DNA of 64,000 bases, taken from contig JBBQJW010000016.1 in the NCBI GenBank assembly GCA_038326325.1, positions 7,130-71,129 of the forward strand, read 5' to 3'. The notes under the pieces are model-generated. The model was not told the origin of the DNA and ran no database searches. It worked only from the letters and a program-made list of their open reading frames with translations. The stretch is from UBA10324 sp038326325 (GTDB lineage: Bacteria; Bacteroidota; Bacteroidia; Chitinophagales; UBA10324). The translations under genes and the position numbers were made by a program. Shown here one piece after another: positions 53,136-61,370 of this stretch; position 1 is the first letter of the stretch, and every line of letters begins with the position of its first letter.

Positions 53136-55052
53136 ATGAAAAAAACTTTAAGCATTGTAATTTTTTTACTCATGAGTGTAACAGGGCTGTTTGCACAACT
53201 TCCTACTGTTACATTCACTCAATGGCCAAGCGCTTCAGCTACTTTCACTTATCCGCTGTTGGTTACAAACTGTGGCGATAACCGTGAGTTTGTTGTGCAG
53301 CGAAATGGCATAATTAAAATCGTTGATTCGCTGGGAAATATTCTTGCAACTCCTTTTATAGATATTGGAAATTTAACTGATTACGGAAACTATAACGAAG
53401 AAGGTTTACTGGGTTTGGCTTTCGATCCGCACTACAAAAGCAATGGATATTTTTATGTGAATTATACCGGTTCAGACAATAATCCTGGACCAACTCATAT
53501 TGTCCGTTACAGTGTAAGCGCAACTGATACGAATATTGCCAACCCTGCAAGCGCCTTTGAGCTGCTTACTTTTTCTCAGCCTTATGTAAATCATAATGGC
53601 GGTAATTTAACTTTTGGTCCTGATGGATATTTATACGACGGACAAGGAGACGGGGGCAGTGGTGGAGATCCAGGTAATAGGGCGCAGAACAAAAAGCAAT
53701 ACTTAGGAAAAATTTTGCGTATTGATCCGAACGGTGGAACACCTTATGCAATTCCGCCTTCAAATCCTTTTGCAAATGATACCGCGAATTATTATCCTGA
53801 GATCTGGGATTTGGGAATGCGCAATCCCTGGAGATTTAATTTTGACAGAATCACAGGTGATTTATGGATTGGTGATGTTGGTCAGAATTTATATGAAGAA
53901 GTTGATTTCGAACCTGCAGGTTTTACAGGAGGAAATAATGATGGATGGCATTGCAGAGAAGGTTTGCATTCGTATACAGCCGGAGCAGGTGACTGTAACG
54001 GTACTGTTGGGTTAACTGATCCGATTTATGAATATGGTCATGTTGGCGGTGCCTGTTCTATCTCAGGTGGATATGTTTATCGCGGCACGCAGTATCATGA
54101 TTTATGGGGGCGTTACTTATATACAGATTATTGCAAAGGCGCTTTGTGGTCCATCACTCCAAACGGTTCAGGCGGTTGGCACAACGATACACTCGGTCAG
54201 TTTACAGCAAACACATATAGTAGTTTCGGGCAGGATACTTATGGCGAAATGTATGTCTGTGCACACAACAGCAATAAGGTTTACAAAATCAGTTCAGCTG
54301 ATTGCAAGCCCGTTGCATATATTCTTCAACAAGATGGCTCTGGGATTTGCGAAGGCTCTCCGCTTCACGCTCTTTATGGTATTGGGTTAACCTATCAATG
54401 GCAAACAAATAATTCTGACATATCGGGCGCTACTTCTTCTGATTATTTGCCATTAGCAAGTGGAGGTTATCGTGTGATTGTAACCAAGGGAGCATGCAGT
54501 GATACATCTGTTGTTTCAAATATCACTATTAATCCTCTCCCAACAGTTTCTTTTCCAACTCCTATCTCGGGTGTCACTGTTTTATGCAGTAATAATCCAG
54601 CAGATATTAATCTCATTGGTCTTCCTTCCGGAGGAATGTTCTCAGGTGCAGGAGTAGCCGGTGCAGCTTGCAATGTATTTGGTTTTGCCAGTGGAACTGA
54701 TACTATAACTTATGTTTATACAGATGTGAACGGATGCAGTAATTCCATAACAAATTATTATCCTGTTCAGGTTTGTGAGGGAGTTCCATTTGTAAATACT
54801 GTTTCTGATGTAACAGTTTTTCCTAGCCCGAATCATGGCGATTTTAATTTAAGTATTCATTCAGTAAAATCACAGAATTTAGTTCTTGAAATTTATAATG
54901 CTTTTGGGCAACTGCAGTTGCAAAAACCTATTTCACTCGCTAAAGGGAAATCTGATGAAAAGATTCACCTGAGCAATGTGGCTCCTGGCGTTTACCGTTA
55001 CACCTTAAAAGGAAATGAAGCACTTGATAACGGAAGTTTTATTGTTGAATAA
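53136..55052 (+). CDS. T9SS cargo: PQQ-dependent sugar dehydrogenase-like protein (GSDH fold), divergent paralogue
   Basis: A 638-residue exported protein with signal peptide about 1-20 (ending LFAQ). The GSDH-type propeller (about 22-400) has EEGLLGLAFDPHY, NHNGGNLTFGPDGYLYDGQGDGG, AQNKKQYLGKILRIDPNGG, WDLGMRNPWRFNFD and DGWHCREG, the same motif order as the leftward neighbour but with a longer calcium-loop-like GDGGSGGDPGN. Ig-like modules (about 400-555) and a sorting domain (VFPSPNHGDF... GSFIVE) follow. The two genes are divergent and likely arose by duplication and inversion. Sugar oxidation or lectin-like binding are possible. Confidence 0.82.
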   Translation: MKKTLSIVIFLLMSVTGLFAQLPTVTFTQWPSASATFTYPLLVTNCGDNREFVVQRNGIIKIVDSLGNILATPFIDIGNLTDYGNYNEEGLLGLAFDPHYKSNGYFYVNYTGSDNNPGPTHIVRYSVSATDTNIANPASAFELLTFSQPYVNHNGGNLTFGPDGYLYDGQGDGGSGGDPGNRAQNKKQYLGKILRIDPNGGTPYAIPPSNPFANDTANYYPEIWDLGMRNPWRFNFDRITGDLWIGDVGQNLYEEVDFEPAGFTGGNNDGWHCREGLHSYTAGAGDCNGTVGLTDPIYEYGHVGGACSISGGYVYRGTQYHDLWGRYLYTDYCKGALWSITPNGSGGWHNDTLGQFTANTYSSFGQDTYGEMYVCAHNSNKVYKISSADCKPVAYILQQDGSGICEGSPLHALYGIGLTYQWQTNNSDISGATSSDYLPLASGGYRVIVTKGACSDTSVVSNITINPLPTVSFPTPISGVTVLCSNNPADINLIGLPSGGMFSGAGVAGAACNVFGFASGTDTITYVYTDVNGCSNSITNYYPVQVCEGVPFVNTVSDVTVFPSPNHGDFNLSIHSVKSQNLVLEIYNAFGQLQLQKPISLAKGKSDEKIHLSNVAPGVYRYTLKGNEALDNGSFIVE

Positions 55053-55073
55053 CAGAATGAAATTATAAATCAT

Positions 55074-55113
55074 AAAATTGCCACTCAGGTTTTTCCTTTG
55101 TGGCAATTTTTTT
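55074..55113 (+). terminator. Rho-independent terminator
   Basis: AAAATTGCCAC pairs with GTGGCAATTTT around a 15-nt loop, with a seven-T tail, 22 bp after the stop at 55052. It ends 18 bp before the next GTG start. Confidence 0.8.
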
Positions 55114-55130
55114 AAAACTAATTTGAGTCA

Positions 55131-56735
55131 GTGAAAAAAATAATCTTCATTCTTTCAACTCTGATTTTTTCAGGGGAAATAAAAACTGTTACAGCACAAA
55201 CTGATTTCGTTGTTGAAGTGGATACTTTTAGTTTGACTGTTCCGCCTGCGGTTCATTCAGGTGCTTTCGCTCAATGGAATAACAAATGGATTTTTATAGG
55301 AGGAAGAAAGAACGGGCTGCATGGTTTTCTTCCGCCATTTGCTTTCCCGATTGAAAATGTAAACTCGGATGTAATTGTTGTTGACCCTGTAAATAATCAA
55401 ACCTGGACTTCTTCAGTTGATTCGCTTCCTATTGATATGGCAGAACCATTAGAGAGCAGTAATATGGAATACTATCAGCAGGATTCAATGCTCTACATGA
55501 TTGGGGGTTATGGTTGGAAAAATTCATTGAGTGCATTTCATACTTACAATACGGTTACAGCCATCAATATTCCTTCACTTATGAATGCAGTAATAAATAA
55601 CACTACCATCGTTCCTTATTTCAGGCAGTCAAGCGATAGTTTATTGCAGGTCTGCGGTGGCGATATGGAGAAAATTGATTCGGTTTATTATCTGGTATTC
55701 GGTCATTCATTTGAAGGAACTTATAATGTGTTAGATACGATTGGTTTTTTTGTACAGCACTACACAAGACAGATTCGCAAGTTTCAGATTCATGACGATG
55801 GAGTTAATCTTTCCATTTACAACACTGTTGCACTAACTGATTCAGCTGATTTCAGAAGAAGAGATTTTAATCTCGTTCCGCAGATTTTTCCGAATGGCGA
55901 ATATGGATTAACTGCTTTCACAGGAGTTTTTCAGCAAGGAATTAATTTACCTTATCTGAATACGATTGATATAAAATCATCAGGCTATAATATTGTTACA
56001 GGGTTCAATCAAAACCTAAGTCAGTATCACTGCGCGGTAATGCCGATGTACGATGACACCGGAAATAATATGTACTCTGTTTTTTTCGGAGGCATGAGTA
56101 TGTATCGGTTGGACACAATTAATAACACACTTGTAACTGATTCATTAGTTCCATTTACGAAAACTATAAGTATGGTGAAACGCGATGGAGCCGGGCTAAT
56201 GACTGAATATAAACTACCCATTGAGTGGCCAACTTATCTTGGAACTAACTCTTACTTTATTGTCAATAATTCCAATTCACTTTACGATAATAAGATAATC
56301 AACCTCGATTCCATTCATCAGAAAACATTAGTCGGATATGTAGTTGGTGGCATCGAAAGCCCTGACAGCAATATAGCTGCAACGGGTTCAACACTAAGTC
56401 ATGCAAGTACAAGACTGTTTAAAGTTTATATAAAACGACTTAATGATGGGATTAATGATTTCCCCATTGTAAAAGAACCGGTAAGCCTTGTTTGTTATCC
56501 GAATCCGTTTAAAGGGAAAATAAATTTTGAATTATCTGCTGTACAAAATACAAGTGTAACAGTTACTATATTGGATGTGAATGGAAATACTTTAGAAACT
56601 CTTTTTAATAAATCGCTGAATGCAGGAAGAACTTCGTTTCAATGGAACGCGAAGCATTTGGCAAGCGGTATTTATTTCTGTAGGGTAAGAACAAATAACT
56701 ATTCAAAAATTTATAAATTGGTTCTGACAGATTAG
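55131..56735 (+). CDS. T9SS type A cargo, Kelch-like propeller candidate
   Basis: A 534-residue exported protein starting at GTG 55131. Signal peptide about 1-23 (ending TVTAQ). Glycine-pair motifs (FIGGRKNG, MIGGYGW, VFFGGMSMY, VGGIESP) at intervals of 50-80 residues suggest a Kelch-like propeller over about 25-440, with low similarity. The sorting domain is about 455-534 (CYPNPFKGKINFELS... KLVLTD), of the FlgD-like variant. No enzyme motif. The start follows a terminator by 18 bp, so it needs its own promoter. Confidence 0.75.
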   Translation: MKKIIFILSTLIFSGEIKTVTAQTDFVVEVDTFSLTVPPAVHSGAFAQWNNKWIFIGGRKNGLHGFLPPFAFPIENVNSDVIVVDPVNNQTWTSSVDSLPIDMAEPLESSNMEYYQQDSMLYMIGGYGWKNSLSAFHTYNTVTAINIPSLMNAVINNTTIVPYFRQSSDSLLQVCGGDMEKIDSVYYLVFGHSFEGTYNVLDTIGFFVQHYTRQIRKFQIHDDGVNLSIYNTVALTDSADFRRRDFNLVPQIFPNGEYGLTAFTGVFQQGINLPYLNTIDIKSSGYNIVTGFNQNLSQYHCAVMPMYDDTGNNMYSVFFGGMSMYRLDTINNTLVTDSLVPFTKTISMVKRDGAGLMTEYKLPIEWPTYLGTNSYFIVNNSNSLYDNKIINLDSIHQKTLVGYVVGGIESPDSNIAATGSTLSHASTRLFKVYIKRLNDGINDFPIVKEPVSLVCYPNPFKGKINFELSAVQNTSVTVTILDVNGNTLETLFNKSLNAGRTSFQWNAKHLASGIYFCRVRTNNYSKIYKLVLTD

Positions 56736-56764
56736 TCAAGACCACACCACACAAACTCTTTCTA

Positions 56765-57184
56765 TTAAAATCTTTCCAATTCTGAAAAGAAAAAGTTTCC
56801 TTCAACAACTGCATTATCATCGGAGTCGCTGCCATGAACTGCATTCTTATCAATGCTCTCCGCATAAAGTTTTCTGATAGTGCCGGCTTCAGCATTTGCA
56901 GGATTTGTTGCGCCAATCAGTTTACGGAAATCTTCAACAGCATTTTCTTTTTCCAATATTGCCGGGATAATTGCACCTGAGCTCATGAAAGTACAAAGGT
57001 CATTATAGAAAGGGCGTTCGCGGTGTATGTAATAAAATTTGCAAGCCTGTTCAAAGGTCAATTGCATTTGCTTCATTGCAATAATTTTAAATCCTGCCTC
57101 CTGAATCTGTTTCAATATAGCACCACCAAAAGCTTTTTCAACTGCATCGGGCTTAATCATAGTAAAGGTTCTGTTTCCGCTCAT
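56765..57184 (-). CDS. ndk: Nucleoside diphosphate kinase
   Basis: A 139-residue enzyme that transfers phosphate from ATP to NDPs. The phospho-accepting H117 is in NAVHGSDS. TMIKPDAVEKAFGGAIL and the substrate-binding HRERPFYNDL (about 54-63) are intact. Length and the C-terminal extension fit Bacteroidota Ndk. It is divergent from the DHH-FKBP operon and convergent with the T9SS gene (30-bp gap). Confidence 0.97.
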   Translation of the reverse strand: MSGNRTFTMIKPDAVEKAFGGAILKQIQEAGFKIIAMKQMQLTFEQACKFYYIHRERPFYNDLCTFMSSGAIIPAILEKENAVEDFRKLIGATNPANAEAGTIRKLYAESIDKNAVHGSDSDDNAVVEGNFFFSELERF

Positions 57185-57303
57185 CGTTTAATTATTTAAA
57201 ATCTTTTTTTAAGGAGGCGCAAAAATATACGCCCGCAATTAGCAACTGCATTTCTATCAAAAAATATTTTATCCTTGAGCCACGAAATTAATTTCACGCA
57301 ACG

Positions 57304-58311
57304 ATGACATTTGATCAGCTAAAAGAATTACTGCAAACACCAAAGTATATTGTCATCACTACACATCACAAGCCCGATGGCGATGCGCTCGGTTCTTCGC
57401 TCGCACTTTATCATTTTTTAACCAAGCTTAATCATACACCCGTTGTTGTTTCACCAACCGATTATCCCAGCTTCATTCATTTTCTCCCTGGGAATGATTC
57501 AGTGGTTAATTTCGAACAACAACCTGAAGCTTCAAAAGAGTGGGTGGCAAATGCTCAGTTAATTTTCTGTCTCGACTTTAATAAATTATATCGCATTAAT
57601 GATCTCGGGGTGATTATCGGGAATTCATCAGCGCCAAAAATTTTAATTGATCATCACCTTGAACCCGATGCATTTGCTGATTATGAATTGTGGGATGTGG
57701 AAAAATCATCGACATGCGAACTCATCTATGATTTTATTGAAATGATGGGAATGACTGATCTGATTGATTCAAACATTGCTACTTGCTTGTATGCAGGTTT
57801 ACTTACTGATACAGATCGCTTCCGCATTCCGCGTACTACTCCGCGTGTGCATCAGATTACAGCTGCGCTATTGGAGAAGGGCGTTGATCACACCCGTGTA
57901 TACAATGAGATTTACGAAACCTTCAGCGAAAATCGCTTGCGCTTTTTCGGTTACTGCATGACTAAGTGCATGACGGTAATACCTGAAGCACATACTGCTA
58001 TTCTTGCTATTGAAGGAGATGAGATTCGTCGTTATCATATTTCAACAGGCGATACAGAAGGGTTGGTTAATTATCCTATGATGATTAAAGATGTGTGGAT
58101 GACCGCAATTATTATTCAACGACCCGATCAGGTCAAACTTTCGTTTCGAAGCAAGGGTGATATTGATGTGAACTGGTTGTGTAAAGAATACTTTGAAGGA
58201 GGCGGTCATAAGAATGCGGCAGGGGGGAAGAGTGAACTTTCCGTAGCCAAAACCAAAGAGAAATTACTTTCTATATTAGCCGCCCAAAAATTTAATTTAA
58301 ACCTCGTATGA
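57304..58311 (+). CDS. DHH/DHHA1 phosphoesterase (NrnA-like oligoribonuclease/pAp phosphatase)
   Basis: A 335-residue cytoplasmic phosphoesterase. The DHH domain has THHKPDGDALGSSLALYHF (about 20-38), the metal Asp in FCLDFN and the signature IDHHLEPDAFADYEL (about 117-131). The DHHA1 domain ends GGGHKNAAGG (about 300-310). These match NrnA enzymes that degrade short RNAs and pAp. Coupled to the next gene by a 4-bp ATGA overlap. In flavobacteria a DHH gene commonly stands beside gldI, so the order here agrees with that arrangement. Confidence 0.9.
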   Translation: MTFDQLKELLQTPKYIVITTHHKPDGDALGSSLALYHFLTKLNHTPVVVSPTDYPSFIHFLPGNDSVVNFEQQPEASKEWVANAQLIFCLDFNKLYRINDLGVIIGNSSAPKILIDHHLEPDAFADYELWDVEKSSTCELIYDFIEMMGMTDLIDSNIATCLYAGLLTDTDRFRIPRTTPRVHQITAALLEKGVDHTRVYNEIYETFSENRLRFFGYCMTKCMTVIPEAHTAILAIEGDEIRRYHISTGDTEGLVNYPMMIKDVWMTAIIIQRPDQVKLSFRSKGDIDVNWLCKEYFEGGGHKNAAGGKSELSVAKTKEKLLSILAAQKFNLNLV

Positions 58312-59225
58312 AACTTTCATCGCTGCTAAAACCCGCAATGTATTCTTCGGCATTCATTGCAATGATTTCTTTTTCTTCCTGTAACAGTGGCTCGGCTACT
58401 TCAGGATATTCAACTTCAGCAAACGGTCTTGATTACAAAATCATTACCGATAACAAACAAACAAAAGCAAAAATTGGCGACTATGTGCAGTATTATTCTG
58501 CTCTTAGAACAACAAACGATTCGCTTGTTTTCGCAATGAACAAAACTGCAAGTCCTGAAATCGGAATGGTGTCTGCTGCGAAAGATAAAGGAGATCCGAT
58601 TGAAATATTGACAATGGTTGGAAAAGGCGATAGTGTTTCGTGCCTCATTCCTGCTGAAACTTTTTTTAAAGGAGTTGAAATTCCTGCTCCCTTAAAAAAA
58701 GGAGATAAAGTAAAGCTCGAATTAAAAATTGTGGATGTATTTGCTAAGGCAGACTACGATGCTAAAATGACTGAAATGGAAATGCAGAAAAATGCTGCCG
58801 CAGAAGCTGAGGTTTTGAATTATATAAAGGAACACAATCTTAATGCACAGCGACTTCCGAGCGGTATGTACCTTGTAGTTGATAATCCCGGAACCGGAGC
58901 AACCCCCGAGAACGGTAAAAAAGTAAAAGTGAATTATCGCGGAACATTATTTAACGGAACCGAATTCGACTCATCAATGAAACCTGGTCGCACACCATTT
59001 GAATTCGTGTTAGGGCAAGGTCAGGTTATTAAAGGTTGGGATCAGGGAATACCGATGTTTAAAGTTGGTGGAAAAGGAAAATTACTTATTCCACCTGCTA
59101 TGGGTTATGGCGAACAAGGTCAGGGAAATATTCCTGCTAACAGTTGGCTGGTATTTGATATTGAGGTATTGGGAGTTTCTGATGCCGCACCAAAAGGCAA
59201 TCCGCAGCCAATTCAAATTAAATAA
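58308..59225 (+). CDS. FKBP-type peptidyl-prolyl isomerase lipoprotein (GldI-like)
   Basis: A 305-residue lipoprotein. The signal peptide ends in lipobox SFSSC (Cys25), so it is anchored to the cell membrane or outer membrane. Residues about 40-165 are a degenerate FKBP-like unit (KIGDYVQYYSALRTTNDSLVF, ILTMVGKGDSVSCLIPAE). Residues about 185-295 are a canonical FKBP (VKVNYRGTLFNGTEFDSS, GRTPFEFVLGQGQVIKGWDQ, PPAMGYGEQG). GldI, a FKBP lipoprotein of gliding Bacteroidota, has this kind of makeup, but the identity is inferred. It is translationally coupled to the DHH gene. Confidence 0.85.
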   Translation: MKLSSLLKPAMYSSAFIAMISFSSCNSGSATSGYSTSANGLDYKIITDNKQTKAKIGDYVQYYSALRTTNDSLVFAMNKTASPEIGMVSAAKDKGDPIEILTMVGKGDSVSCLIPAETFFKGVEIPAPLKKGDKVKLELKIVDVFAKADYDAKMTEMEMQKNAAAEAEVLNYIKEHNLNAQRLPSGMYLVVDNPGTGATPENGKKVKVNYRGTLFNGTEFDSSMKPGRTPFEFVLGQGQVIKGWDQGIPMFKVGGKGKLLIPPAMGYGEQGQGNIPANSWLVFDIEVLGVSDAAPKGNPQPIQIK

Positions 59226-59246
59226 TCAGTCGGTTAAAAAAACAAG

Positions 59247-60131
59247 ATGAATAAGAAGAAAGCGATTCTAATTTTTACAGGAGTATTAGTATTTGTTGTT
59301 TTAATCATTGCATTAATAACTGCTTTAGGCTCGCGAGGTGGAGGATTTAAAAAACTTCCTTCAGGAATGGAATACAAGCTTGTTATTAATAAAGCAAAGG
59401 ACAAGGCGAAGGAAGGAGAACTAATGGTCGCATACATCACATACAAAACCGAAAAAGATTCGGTTGTGTTTTCAACTTACAGCACTCCGAAAAGATCAAC
59501 TGTATTTCCGGTTGCAAAACCCCAGAATGTGGGTGATATGAACGAAGCGTTTCAGATGCTTGGGGCAAAAGACTCAGGTATTTTCCGCCTTCCTTCCGAT
59601 AGCATTTTTAAAGGGACAGCTAAGCGCCCGGGCTTTGCCGGAAAGGGAACTTTTATTGTTGTTGGAATTAAAGTAGATACTGTAATGAGTTCCGACGATT
59701 ATACTAAAATGCAAATGCAGCTTGCCGGTAAGCAAAAGGGAATTGATGATGAGTTGATAAAAAAATACATTGCCGATAATAACCTTGACGCAAAAAGAAC
59801 TGACGATGGGTTGTATTATGTAATTGAAAAGAACGGAAACGGCAGCAATGCAAAAGCCGGAAATCAGGTTTCTGTTTTATATACTGGCATGTTGCTCAAC
59901 GGAACTGTTTTCGATTCGTCTGAAAAAAACGGTGGCCAGCCTTTCAAGGTAAAAATCGGGACTCACTCAGTGATACAAGGCTGGGACGAAGGGCTAACCC
60001 TTTTCAACAGTGGGGCAAAAGGAAAATTAATTATCCCTTCTTCACTTGCCTATGGCGAAAAAGAATTTCCCGGCCGCATACCTGCAAATTCTATTTTAAT
60101 TTTTGATATCAATGTTACTGACATCAAATAA
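59247..60131 (+). CDS. Membrane-anchored FKBP-type isomerase, second of three
   Basis: A 294-residue protein with an N-terminal transmembrane segment (about 6-25; no lipobox) and two FKBP-like units: a degenerate one (about 40-160) and a canonical one (about 185-290; VSVLYTGMLLNGTVFDSS, VIQGWDEGLTLF, SSLAYGEKEF). It lacks a cleavage site, so it probably stays in the inner membrane with the isomerase in the periplasm. 21 bp after the preceding isomerase gene. Confidence 0.87.
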   Translation: MNKKKAILIFTGVLVFVVLIIALITALGSRGGGFKKLPSGMEYKLVINKAKDKAKEGELMVAYITYKTEKDSVVFSTYSTPKRSTVFPVAKPQNVGDMNEAFQMLGAKDSGIFRLPSDSIFKGTAKRPGFAGKGTFIVVGIKVDTVMSSDDYTKMQMQLAGKQKGIDDELIKKYIADNNLDAKRTDDGLYYVIEKNGNGSNAKAGNQVSVLYTGMLLNGTVFDSSEKNGGQPFKVKIGTHSVIQGWDEGLTLFNSGAKGKLIIPSSLAYGEKEFPGRIPANSILIFDINVTDIK

Positions 60132-60218
60132 AAAGTTCGGCTCAATTTTTTCTTACTGAATAAAAAATTAATTCAACTGTTACACATTAAAACACACACC
60201 ATAAAAACGATTCATACA

Positions 60219-61073
60219 ATGAGTAAAAAACTATTTTTTCTGTTTACGGCCTTGTTACCTGTTCTTGCTCAGGCACAGAACTACAAAGACTATAAAACAC
60301 TGCCGAGCGGTTTACGATACAAGGTAATTGAAGATAAGAAATCGGCTAAATCTCAAATCGGTAGCATGGTTAAAATTTACCTCACCTACTCAACCGAAAA
60401 AGACTCTGTTGTTTTCTCTTCTAAAATGATTGGCGAACCTGCCGAGTTGCCAATAACTGCCCCTACTTACAAAGGCGACCCGATGGAAGGTTTCGCTATG
60501 ATGGGCACTGGAGACAGCATGCTTTTTCTTGTTTCTGCTGATAGCATGTTTAAAGGCGGAGCAGGCAGGCCTTCTTATGCAGCGCCCGGTTCTTTTTTGA
60601 AACTTGCAGTGCGCATGATGAGTTCTATGACAATGGACGATTACAATAAAGCAAAGCAACAGGAAGCTGCAGGTCAGGTTGCCAAAGACGACCAGATCAT
60701 TCAGCAATATATTAAAGACAAAGGATTAACTGCCGAGAAAACTGCTTCGGGTTTATACCGCGTGGTTGAAAAGCAGGGTGATGGTGCTAAGGTGGAAGCT
60801 GGAAAAAAAGTAACTGTTAACTATACCGGTAAACTGGTAGATGGAACCATGTTCGATTCATCACTTAATCCCGGTCGCGAACCCTTTCAGTTTAGCATTG
60901 GTCAGCACCAGGTGATTGCCGGATGGGACGAAGGCATTGCGTTATTTAATGTAGGTGGAAAAGGAACCCTGTTAATTCCATCGGCACTTGGTTATGGGGC
61001 TCGCGGCGCAGGCGGAACCATTGGGCCTAATGCAGTTTTGATTTTTGATATCGAAGTATTGAAGGTTGAGTAA
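60219..61073 (+). CDS. Periplasmic FKBP-type isomerase, third of three
   Basis: A 284-residue protein with a cleavable signal peptide (about 1-20, ending LAQAQ), then the same two-unit plan: degenerate FKBP (about 32-150) and canonical FKBP (about 175-284; VTVNYTGKLVDGTMFDSS, HQVIAGWDEGIALF, PSALGYGARG). The three paralogues differ mainly in how they are attached: lipid, transmembrane helix, soluble. Upstream 88 bp hold a CTGTTACA motif (60177) and no clear promoter. A strong terminator follows. Confidence 0.88.
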   Translation: MSKKLFFLFTALLPVLAQAQNYKDYKTLPSGLRYKVIEDKKSAKSQIGSMVKIYLTYSTEKDSVVFSSKMIGEPAELPITAPTYKGDPMEGFAMMGTGDSMLFLVSADSMFKGGAGRPSYAAPGSFLKLAVRMMSSMTMDDYNKAKQQEAAGQVAKDDQIIQQYIKDKGLTAEKTASGLYRVVEKQGDGAKVEAGKKVTVNYTGKLVDGTMFDSSLNPGREPFQFSIGQHQVIAGWDEGIALFNVGGKGTLLIPSALGYGARGAGGTIGPNAVLIFDIEVLKVE

Positions 61074-61096
61074 CTGCTAACCAAATAAATTTAATG

Positions 61097-61133
61097 AAAG
61101 TCCTCTTCGATTTTTCGGAGAGGACTTTTTTTT
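61097..61133 (+). terminator. Terminator after FKBP cluster
   Basis: AAAGTCCTCT pairs with AGAGGACTTT around a 12-nt loop, with an eight-T tail; 24 bp after the stop at 61073. Confidence 0.85.
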
Positions 61134-61200
61134 ATTTCTTTAATGGACCTCTTGCATAAATAAGATTGAACCCAGATTTTTTATGATCATTAAGATCAAT

Positions 61201-61237
61201 TATGATTTTTTTATCGGCGGGTATTAAAAAAATCATA
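61201..61237. other. Perfect 13-bp hairpin with GC-rich loop
   Basis: TATGATTTTTTTA (61201-61213) and its exact complement (61225-61237) enclose TCGGCGGGTAT. The stem is A/T-rich while the loop is G-rich. It lies in the gap between the FKBP terminator and the serine hydrolase stop. It could be a terminator for the hydrolase gene or a remnant element. Confidence 0.5.
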
Positions 61238-61370
61238 CTGATCAGCGTTCCATTATTTCTTAGGAATTTATACAAGAAGTCTAATCAATTCTTTACGCAA
61301 CACCTGATATCATATCTCCTCTGCAGAAATCCCCAATTCGAAAGACCACTGTGAGAACTGAATTTTTATA

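Noticed and set aside
57200..57240. Shine-Dalgarno AAGGAGG on the plus strand near 57212
   Set aside because: It is about 90 bp before the nearest rightward ATG and inside the leftward ndk upstream region, so it does not serve a gene.
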